64,000 nucleotides of DNA. Source: Massilia sp. UMI-21 (GTDB lineage Bacteria; Pseudomonadota; Gammaproteobacteria; Burkholderiales; Burkholderiaceae_D). This document shows, piece after piece, positions 57,995 through 64,000 of this stretch. The notes under the pieces were generated by a model that was not told the origin of the DNA, did no database searches, and saw nothing but the letters and a program-made list of their open reading frames with translations. Where the stretch lies: positions 2,046,001-2,110,000 of the forward strand of contig CP063848.1 of NCBI GenBank assembly GCA_015277795.1. The letters run 5' to 3'. The position numbers and the translations under genes were made by a program. The first letter of the stretch is position 1. Each line of letters begins with the position of its first letter.

Positions 57995-60699
57995 GCCGCC
58001 TTCCTTGAAGGATGGACGGCGCTGGCGGCCAGCAGTTCGGCGATGCGCTCGGGCGGCACCGGGCGGCTGAACAGGTAGCCCTGCATTTCGTCGCAATCGT
58101 TGGCGCGCAGGAAGGCGCGCTGCTCTTCGGTCTCGACGCCTTCGGCGATGACGCGCAGGTTCAGCTTGTGGCCGAGCGAGATCACGGCCATGGCGATGGC
58201 CTGGTCGTCCGGGCTCACGGCCAGGTCGCTGACGAAACTCTTGTCGATCTTCAGGCGGCTGATCGGGAAGGACTTCAGCGCCGACAGGCTCGAATAGCCG
58301 GTGCCGAAATCGTCGATCGACAGCGACACGCCCATGCTCTTCAGTTCGCGCATCTTTTCCACCGAGCGCGCCAGGTCGCGCATGATCGAGCTTTCGGTGA
58401 CTTCGACTTCCAGCGCCTCCGCCGGCAGTCCGGTCTCGTGCAAGGCTTCGGCGATGCGTTCGACCAGGCGCTTCTCTTCGAACTGGCGGGCCGACACATT
58501 GACCGAGATGGTCACGGGAGGCAGGCCGGCGGCGCGCCAGGCCATGCCCTGGGCGCAGGCGGTGCGTACCACCCATTCGCCCAGCGGCACGATCAGGCCG
58601 CTCTCCTCGGCCAGGCCGATGAAGCGCAGCGGCGAAATCATGCCCTGCTCGGGGTGCTTCCAGCGAATCAGGGCCTCGACCCCGAACAGGCGGCCGGTGC
58701 GCAGGTCGACCTTGGGCTGGTACAGCAACTGGAACTGGCAGTCGTCGGGCCGGCCGCCCGGGGCGACGCAGGTGTCGAGCGCGCTGCGCATGCCTTCCAG
58801 CAGGACCAGCTTCTCTTCCACGCTGGCATTCATCTCGCTGGCATAGAACTGGAAGCTGTCCTTGTTTTCCTTGGCGCGGTACATCGCGGCGTCGGCGTTC
58901 ATCATCAGGGTGTTGGCCTCCAGGCCGTCGCGCGGGTACAGCACCACGCCCATGCTGCAGCTGACCTGCACTTCCTGCCCCTCCACCTCGACCGGCTCGG
59001 TGACGGCCTGGCGCACCTTTTCCAGCAGCGGCGTGATCGCCATCGGGTCGCCCGACAGGTCGGGCAGCAGGATCACGAACTCGTCGCCGCCGAAGCGCGC
59101 CAGGGTGTCGTTGCGGCGCAGGCAGCGACCCATGCGCGCGCCCACCACCTTCAGCAGTTCGTCGCCGGCATTGTGCCCGAGGCCGTCGTTGACCAGCTTG
59201 AAGCCGTCCAGGTCGATGAAGGCCAGGCCCACCGCGCCGCCCTTGCGCTCGGCGTCGCGGATGGCCTGTCCGAGGCGGTCGCGCAGCAGGCTGCGGTTGG
59301 GCAGGCCGGTCAGGTCGTCATGGTGGGCGAGGTGGCGGATACGCTGCTCGGCCAGCTTGCGCTCGGTGATGTCGCGCACGATCGCCACCACGCCGCCTTC
59401 GACCGGCACCACCTGGCGGTGCAGCCAGCGGTCCTCGTCGGGCAGCATGTGGGCCAGCCATTCGGCTTCGCGCGCCACCCCGTCGGTGGCCACCGCCGCC
59501 AGGTCGTCGAAGATGCCGACGCCAAGGTGGGTCGGCAGCAGCACCGACATGCGCTTGCCCTGCATGCGCGCCTTGGGCAGGCCGGTGAGCTCCTCGGCGC
59601 GGCTGTTGGTGGTCTCGATCAGGAAGTCGTCCACGCCGCCGACGGCGCCCGGAATGCTGCGCAGCACGAAGAAGGCGTCCAGGCTGGCCTCGGAGGCGGC
59701 CGCATAGGTTTCCTGCGCCAGGCGCTCGCGGCGGCGCGCCTTGGCCAGCTGCCAGGACCAGGCGCTGACCAGCGCGACGACGCACAGCAGCAGTGCGGTG
59801 CCGGCACTGGCGCCGAGCAGCCAGGCACGGCGCTGGGCGCGAAAGGCAGCCATCTGTTCGGGTTCGGACAGGCCCACCACCGCCACCAGCGGAGCGCCGC
59901 TCATCGGGCGCGAACTGGTGTAGCGCAGCTCGCCGTCGATGGCGCCCGCGTCGAGTTGCACGCTGTCGGCCTTGCCGAGGGCGATGCGCTGGCCCCAGGA
60001 AACCTGTTCGCCGATGCGCACCGCGCGCATCACGCCGTCGCTGCCGGCCACGCCCAGCAGGCCGCGCCCGCCCAGGCGCGAGTGTTCGTAGGAGCTGGTG
60101 AAGAAGGCCGGTTCGACCGCCACGCTGGCGACGCCGGCGAACAGGCCGTCGCTGCTGTTGATGCGGCGCGAGAAGACTACGTGCGGCTCGTCGTTGCCGA
60201 CCGGGGTGCTGACGTAGGGCATGTCGCCGTCGTGCGCGCGGTGCCAGGCGAACCAGGGCGCGTTCGAGACATCGCTGTGACGGCGCGCGAGCGGATTACT
60301 GGCCAGCACACGGCCGTTGTCGCCGGTGATGGCAACCTGGAACACCAGTCCGGGCGGCAGCAGGCCCTTGGCCGCCATCGCGTCCAGCGCCGTCTTCGGG
60401 CCATTGGTCTCGACCGCGTACTGGAGCACGCGCAAGGTCTGGTCGATGCCGCTCAGGCTGCGCGCCATCTGGGCTTCGTAGGTGTCGACCAGCTCGCGCG
60501 TGGCCGCCCGCGCCGCGGCCTGCGCGGCGCTCTCCTCGGCACGGATCATGTGGAGGGCGCCAATCCAGAGCGCCGCCACCAGCAGCAGCGCGAACAGCGG
60601 CAGCGAGATATGGGTTTCCAGCCCGCGCCCGAGCCAGCGCGACAGCGCGCCGGGTTGCGGCGCCGCCTGGGCATGCGCGGGCGAGGCCAGCCTGTCCAT
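57991..60699 (-). CDS. Cache-PAS-GGDEF-EAL c-di-GMP signalling protein
   Basis: 902 aa. A membrane segment (about 32-52) and a large periplasmic dCache sensor (about 55-290, with AWHRAHDGDMPYVSTPVG) are followed by a second membrane segment and a PAS domain (about 325-445). The GGDEF domain (about 460-625) has RFGGDEF and an RxxD site (RRND). The EAL domain (about 645-895) has FGVEALIRW, NVSARQF, EVTES, SIDDFGTGYSS, KIDKSFV and EGVE, so all phosphodiesterase metal and catalytic residues are present. Both activities could be live. It starts four bases after the small binding-protein gene. Confidence 0.93.
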   Translation of the reverse strand: MDRLASPAHAQAAPQPGALSRWLGRGLETHISLPLFALLLVAALWIGALHMIRAEESAAQAAARAATRELVDTYEAQMARSLSGIDQTLRVLQYAVETNGPKTALDAMAAKGLLPPGLVFQVAITGDNGRVLASNPLARRHSDVSNAPWFAWHRAHDGDMPYVSTPVGNDEPHVVFSRRINSSDGLFAGVASVAVEPAFFTSSYEHSRLGGRGLLGVAGSDGVMRAVRIGEQVSWGQRIALGKADSVQLDAGAIDGELRYTSSRPMSGAPLVAVVGLSEPEQMAAFRAQRRAWLLGASAGTALLLCVVALVSAWSWQLAKARRRERLAQETYAAASEASLDAFFVLRSIPGAVGGVDDFLIETTNSRAEELTGLPKARMQGKRMSVLLPTHLGVGIFDDLAAVATDGVAREAEWLAHMLPDEDRWLHRQVVPVEGGVVAIVRDITERKLAEQRIRHLAHHDDLTGLPNRSLLRDRLGQAIRDAERKGGAVGLAFIDLDGFKLVNDGLGHNAGDELLKVVGARMGRCLRRNDTLARFGGDEFVILLPDLSGDPMAITPLLEKVRQAVTEPVEVEGQEVQVSCSMGVVLYPRDGLEANTLMMNADAAMYRAKENKDSFQFYASEMNASVEEKLVLLEGMRSALDTCVAPGGRPDDCQFQLLYQPKVDLRTGRLFGVEALIRWKHPEQGMISPLRFIGLAEESGLIVPLGEWVVRTACAQGMAWRAAGLPPVTISVNVSARQFEEKRLVERIAEALHETGLPAEALEVEVTESSIMRDLARSVEKMRELKSMGVSLSIDDFGTGYSSLSALKSFPISRLKIDKSFVSDLAVSPDDQAIAMAVISLGHKLNLRVIAEGVETEEQRAFLRANDCDEMQGYLFSRPVPPERIAELLAASAVHPSRKAA

Positions 60700-60703
60700 G
60701 GAA

Positions 60704-61141
60704 TTAGCGCAGCACCAGTACCGGACGCACGCTGGCATCGAGCGCGGAACGGTCGATGTAGCCGATCATGGCGGGATTGTCGGCCACCATGCGGCGCACG
60801 GTGGCGCTGTCGGCCAGTTCGCGCGGCGGCTGGCCGCGGCCGGTGAAGACCATCTTCGACCAGTGCGCCTTGAGCAGGGCAGGGGTCTTGCCGGTGACCT
60901 GGCTGTAGAACTGGGCGCGTTCCTGCGAGCCGAGGCGCTGGTCGAGCGCGACCGCTTCGGCGCCGTCGGGGAAGCGTCCGGCCTGGCCGAGGAAGATCGC
61001 GGCCACCTGGTCGCCGGACAGCGCCGGCAGCGGATTGCGCGCCGAGACGATCACGACCAGCTCGGCCGATGCATTGCCGGAAGCGGCCTGCGCCAGCATC
61101 AATGCGGCGGCTGCCATCAGGTGTCGAAGACGGATACCCAT
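60704..61141 (-). CDS. small phosphate-ABC-type substrate-binding-like protein
   Basis: 145 aa. A signal peptide (LRHLMAAAALMLAQAASGNASA) is followed by a single lobe of PstS-like periplasmic binding fold: LVVIVSARNPLPALSGDQVAAIFLGQAGRFPDG, then SATVRRMVADNPAMIGYIDRSALD. Such half-size proteins lack an ABC transporter and are thought to deliver ligand to a sensor. It lies between an outer-membrane barrel gene and a gene with a periplasmic Cache domain, seven and four bases away. Ligand unknown; phosphate is a guess from the family. Confidence 0.87.
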   Translation of the reverse strand: MGIRLRHLMAAAALMLAQAASGNASAELVVIVSARNPLPALSGDQVAAIFLGQAGRFPDGAEAVALDQRLGSQERAQFYSQVTGKTPALLKAHWSKMVFTGRGQPPRELADSATVRRMVADNPAMIGYIDRSALDASVRPVLVLR

Positions 61142-61148
61142 GCCGGCC

Positions 61149-62441
61149 TCAGAACACGAAGTCCAGCGCCACGCTTGCCACGTGCACGACCTGGGCGGAG
61201 CGGAAGCCGGCCGAGGTATTGATCAGGGTCCCGCGCGAACCGCCGCTCGGGCGGGCGCGGTCGTACTGGACCTTGAGCGCGGCGTCGGTGGCGAGGTCCC
61301 AGCGCAGGCCGGTGCTGAAGGTGGTCTGGATCGGAATCGTACCCAGGTAGGCGTTCAGCCCGGCGTTGAGCGCGCCGGCCAGCGCCCGGGCCGGCGGCGG
61401 CAGCCCGTCCAGGGCCAGGCCCGGATCGCTGGTGGCGCCGTGGGCCCGCACCCTGGCGACACCGGCATAGGGGGTCAGGCTGTCGAAGCGGTAACCGCCG
61501 CCGGCGTACATCGTGCTGGTCTCGCCGAGCAGGGAATTGGTATGGGAGTGGCCGGCCTCGGCGCTCACGAACCACCGGCCCGGGTCGTAGCTGATCCCGG
61601 CGCTGATCATGCTCACGCGCTTGTGCGCAATCTGGTAGCGGTCGGCCAGCGCCACGCCCTGCGGGCTGAAGGCGCGCAGGAGGCTGAACACTTCGTCCCC
61701 GACCCCGGTCGTCAGGTGGCCGCTGAGCGCCGACAGGCGCGCGCTCAGCGGGCCGTGTTCGATGCTGTGGGAAAGACCGGCGATGCGGTGCACCTCGAGC
61801 CGGCGATCGTCGTACAGGCGGGTGTCGGTGCGGCCGTGGAAGGCCTGGATGGCGTGACGGGTGTCGCCGCGGCCCCAGCGCCAGGTGGCGTCGACACCGT
61901 CGCTGCTGGAGATGGGCAGCGCGCCGTAGACTTCGACCGGCGGGCGCACCCATGGCATGGTATAGCCCACCTTGCGGTAGTCGGCGGCGAGGAAGACCGG
62001 CAGCGCGATGCGCCCGATGCGCAGCGCCAGGTCCGGGGTCGCCTGGTACTTGATGTTGGCCCATTCCACGCGCGGGCGGTAGTTGCCGTCCATGTTCTGC
62101 TCGCTGACCACCTGCAGCACGCCGGACCAGCGGCCCTGCGACAGGTCGAGCTGGGCGCCGAGGCGGCTGTCGACGTCCGGACTCCAGCGCTCGCTGCGGC
62201 CGGCGCCGTTGGCGCGCAGGACCGTCGAGCTGAAATCGGCATCGCGGATGCTGGCGTGCACCGCGCCGAGCGTGCCGAAGCCCGAGAACTTCCAGGCCGG
62301 GCCGTGGGGCGCGTCGACCGTGCCCCTGTCGCCGGCGAGCGCATTGCCCGTGACGGCGGCGGCCAGCAGACCATAGGCGAATACGCCGCCACGCAGGGCA
62401 GCCGGCAGACGATTGGCGGGGAGGGAAAACGGGTACGTCAT
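61149..62441 (-). CDS. outer-membrane beta-barrel (porin-like) protein
   Basis: 430 aa. A signal peptide of about 35 residues ends near GNALAGD. Strands follow with typical alternation and turns: WKFSGFGTLGAVHAS, SRLGAQLDLSQGRWSGVLQVVSEQ, VEWANIKYQATPDLALRIGRI. The last residues VALDFVF carry the terminal Phe needed for outer-membrane assembly. This is the 'porin-like, single-barrel' type often found next to half-size PstS-like proteins. It is the first gene of the operon. Start placed at ATG 62441. Confidence 0.85.
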   Translation of the reverse strand: MTYPFSLPANRLPAALRGGVFAYGLLAAAVTGNALAGDRGTVDAPHGPAWKFSGFGTLGAVHASIRDADFSSTVLRANGAGRSERWSPDVDSRLGAQLDLSQGRWSGVLQVVSEQNMDGNYRPRVEWANIKYQATPDLALRIGRIALPVFLAADYRKVGYTMPWVRPPVEVYGALPISSSDGVDATWRWGRGDTRHAIQAFHGRTDTRLYDDRRLEVHRIAGLSHSIEHGPLSARLSALSGHLTTGVGDEVFSLLRAFSPQGVALADRYQIAHKRVSMISAGISYDPGRWFVSAEAGHSHTNSLLGETSTMYAGGGYRFDSLTPYAGVARVRAHGATSDPGLALDGLPPPARALAGALNAGLNAYLGTIPIQTTFSTGLRWDLATDAALKVQYDRARPSGGSRGTLINTSAGFRSAQVVHVASVALDFVF

Positions 62442-62606
62442 GGTCGAATCGATGCTGGACGGCGTGGAAAAGCGGGCCCCACCCGGGGCGTGCGACGTCC
62501 AGACTTTACCGAACGCAACAGTGAAAGTCGAGCGATTTGCACCCCGGGGCGAGGCGGTCTGACAATCATTGTTGTTCGATGGCAACGTGACCGAATGGCG
62601 GTGGAC

Positions 62607-63125
62607 TCAGGCGGGACCAGCCCAGAGCCGGCCGCCGCCGAGGTCGAGCCAGGTCAGGTAGAGCCGCAGGTCGAACTCGAGCTGGTGGTAGTCGGCCTCC
62701 ATCCAGCAGCACAGTTTATAGAAGGCCTTGTCGTGCTCCTTCTCCTTCAGGTGGGCGAGTTCGTGCACGGCGATCATGCGCAGGAATGGCAGCGGAGCGT
62801 CGCGGAACACGCTGGCGATGCGGATCTCGCGCTTGGCCTTCAGGCGGCTGCCCTGCACCCGCGAGATCGCGGTGTGCAGGCCAAGCGCGTGCTGCACCAC
62901 GTGGATCTTGCTGTCGAACGCGATCTTGGACACCGGTTCGGCCTGGCGCAGGTAGTCGTCCTTGAGCTCCTGCACGTAGGCGTACAGCGCCTTGTCGGTG
63001 CGGATGCCATGGGGCTCGGGGTAGCGCTGCAGGAGCACCTCGCCGAGCTGGCCGGCGTCGATCAGCTGGCCGACCTGGGTACGCAGTTGCTCGGGATAGT
63101 GGGTAAGGTAGGGAAGCTTGTGCAT
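62607..63125 (-). CDS. YgjP-like (M48-type) metallopeptidase
   Basis: 172 aa. The zinc site HELAHLKEKEHDKAFY (about residues 118-133) matches the YgjP/WLM family, including the second ligand H in EKEHDKAFY. The N-terminal half is helical and resembles other YgjP proteins in length (about 165-240). Substrate unknown. Start placed at ATG 63125; upstream in-frame residues are Pro/Ala/Arg-rich and unlikely to be coding. Confidence 0.88.
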   Translation of the reverse strand: MHKLPYLTHYPEQLRTQVGQLIDAGQLGEVLLQRYPEPHGIRTDKALYAYVQELKDDYLRQAEPVSKIAFDSKIHVVQHALGLHTAISRVQGSRLKAKREIRIASVFRDAPLPFLRMIAVHELAHLKEKEHDKAFYKLCCWMEADYHQLEFDLRLYLTWLDLGGGRLWAGPA

Positions 63126-63214
63126 GGCGGCCGCAATGTACCACGGCGCCGCAGGTTCGGGTTCGGCAGGAGCACGGCGCCCGCGGGCGCCGTGGTGTGG
63201 ATGCATCGTTGTGG

Positions 63215-63256
63215 GGACAGCCGCGGGCGGACAGCCGCGGGCGGACAGTCTCGGGC
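63215..63256. repeat. 14-base tandem repeat, three copies
   Basis: Three head-to-tail units of ggacagccgcgggc, the third carrying two to three changes, followed by another ggac. They lie in the 141-base gap between the metallopeptidase and the KGG-protein gene. Probably a local replication slippage product. Confidence 0.65.
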
Positions 63257-63266
63257 GGACCGCCTG

Positions 63267-63608
63267 TCAGTTTTCCTTTTCGCCCTGGCGGTTGCCGGCC
63301 TGTCTGGCCGCCGCCGCGGCGCGCTGGGCCGATTGCCGGCTTTCGCCGCCCTTGCGCCCGATATCGGCCATGTGCGCGCGGTTGCGGCTGACCGCCTCGC
63401 CGCCTTTCTGTCCGGCGCGGCGCGCTTCTTCGGAATCGAACTCGTGCGCGGTGCCTTTCTGGTGCGCCGCCTGGCCGCCCTTGCTGGCGATCTCGCGCTG
63501 CTGGTTCTGGTCCATTGCCGCGAAACCGCGCTTGGCCGGCGCCTGGCCGCCGTTGCCGCCGCTGCCTTTCTGGGCGCTGCCCTTGCCGTTCTCTTTACTT
63601 GTCGCCAT
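63267..63608 (-). CDS. KGG-repeat stress-induced protein
   Basis: 113 aa, strongly hydrophilic. Three or more KGG-type motifs in a repeated helical setting can be read: IASKGGQAAHQKG, RRAGQKGGEAVS and DIGRKGGES. Those define the KGG (con-10/GsiB-like) stress proteins, believed to be hydrophilins protecting against drying. The N-terminus is Lys/Gly-rich and disordered. AAGGAGAG precedes the ATG at 63608. Confidence 0.88.
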   Translation of the reverse strand: MATSKENGKGSAQKGSGGNGGQAPAKRGFAAMDQNQQREIASKGGQAAHQKGTAHEFDSEEARRAGQKGGEAVSRNRAHMADIGRKGGESRQSAQRAAAAARQAGNRQGEKEN

Positions 63609-63738
63609 GTCGCTCTCCTTGTGGTGCCTACGCTGTCGAAGTGGGAAGCCCCGAGCGCGTATGGATGCGCTCGTGCCGTTTAGAGAGGAGGCTGGAGCGT
63701 TAGTTCCTTCACGCCGGGACCGGCAGTGCATTCGGCGG

Positions 63739-64000
63739 CTAGCGCGGGCGCGAGCGGCGTTCGCGCAGGCGGCCGGCCGCCGCGTGCAGGGGGGCGCGCG
63801 GCGCGCAGCCGTCGATCCCGGACGGCGGGGCGGCGAGGTCGGACTCGAGCTGGTCGCGGCGCGCGCGCAGCCGCAATCCGAGCGCCAGCTGGTCGGCGCC
63901 GGAACGGGCGAGCGCCGGGAACAGCAGGGTCTCTTCGAAAGCGACGTGGCGTTCCACTTCCTCGGCCAGCACCGCGACCGTGACGTCGAAGTAGTCGTCG
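63739..64000 (-). CDS. hemerythrin-like HHE domain protein (5' end outside window)
   Basis: C-terminal 86 residues only; the gene begins beyond the right edge. The phrase DDYFDVTVAVLAEEVERHVAFEETLLFPAL contains the H-x3-E iron-ligand motif of the HHE domain. The C-terminus is Arg-rich (LRERRSRPR). Such proteins bind a non-heme diiron centre and take part in oxygen, iron or nitric oxide handling. The family is supported only by this fragment. Confidence 0.78.
   Translation of the reverse strand, partial: DDYFDVTVAVLAEEVERHVAFEETLLFPALARSGADQLALGLRLRARRDQLESDLAAPPSGIDGCAPRAPLHAAAGRLRERRSRPR

Noticed and set aside
58012..60846. A 944-codon open frame on the plus strand
   Set aside because: It is the mirror of the GGDEF-EAL gene on the minus strand. 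The minus frame carries all domain motifs, while the plus frame is rich in His, Gln, Arg and Ala without any family pattern, as usual for antisense frames in high-GC DNA.
63215..63256. Tandem repeats as a CRISPR or origin-like array
   Set aside because: Only three directly adjoining 14-base units without spacers, GC-rich, and no cas genes or DnaA-box-like sequences.
61035..63683. An 882-codon open frame on the plus strand
   Set aside because: It crosses four well-supported minus-strand genes and their gaps and shows no domain; a high-GC antisense artefact.
1..64000. tRNA, rRNA, riboswitch or CRISPR features
   Set aside because: I looked for tRNA-like T-loop motifs, rRNA segments, repeat-spacer arrays and known riboswitch cores on both strands and found none that I could support.

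Overview
The window is a high-GC, densely coded chromosomal stretch of a Gram-negative betaproteobacterium. Gene content suggests Oxalobacteraceae, Massilia/Telluria-like: a long-form isocitrate lyase, phasin and PhaB-like proteins, a Gcr-type 'site-specific recombinase', many glycine-zipper and BON lipoproteins, and several c-di-GMP enzymes. This genus-level placement is inference from gene content. I see no rRNA, tRNA, CRISPR array, prophage or intact insertion sequence; one decayed IS5-like transposase tail lies near 30.3-30.6 kb.

Layout. 0-10 kb: the 5' part of a hybrid PAS histidine kinase, isocitrate lyase with a degenerate 3-hydroxyacyl-CoA dehydrogenase domain behind it, a YitT-like membrane protein, a sensor diguanylate cyclase, an XRE regulator and a secreted GH13 amylase. 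10-20 kb: a short porin, an acidic disordered protein, an SDR, an orphan sulfate-binding protein, a PAP2 phosphatase, a metallophosphoesterase, a phospholipase D-type lipoprotein coupled to a Gcr-type membrane protein, and a class IV aminotransferase. 20-37 kb: an envelope/stress region with three OmpA-domain proteins, four glycine-zipper lipoproteins or membrane proteins, two BON lipoproteins, AsmA, two DUF4398 proteins, a ferritin-like protein, YqjD/YqjE-like small membrane proteins, AI-2E and BrkB transport-type proteins and a Crp/Fnr regulator. 37-48 kb: a peroxiredoxin-glutaredoxin fusion next to an M90 peptidase, a fifth glycine-zipper protein, a PhaB-like SDR without its catalytic Ser and Tyr, a MarR/hydroxypyruvate isomerase-like/VOC run, RhlE helicase, SuhB and TrmJ. 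48-57 kb: a Tat-exported subunit plus GMC oxidoreductase plus membrane lipase, a double-receiver regulator, a phasin, TetR, LOG and a DUF1800/DUF1501 pair. 57-64 kb: a tight four-gene operon (outer-membrane barrel, small phosphate-binding-like protein, Cache-PAS-GGDEF-EAL protein, membrane diguanylate cyclase), then a YgjP-like metallopeptidase, a KGG-repeat stress protein and the 3' part of a hemerythrin-like gene.

How it fits together. The 26.9-30.1 kb run is one operon ending in a strong intrinsic terminator and looks like an envelope-stress module. The 56.9-62.4 kb operon reads as a complete periplasmic-ligand-to-c-di-GMP path and is the best candidate for a little-described signalling system. 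Two genes (OmpA-type lipoprotein at 21.4 kb, BrkB at 35.3 kb) have terminator-like hairpins directly against their ribosome binding sites, which hints at attenuation. All functions come from reading motifs; no database search was run.
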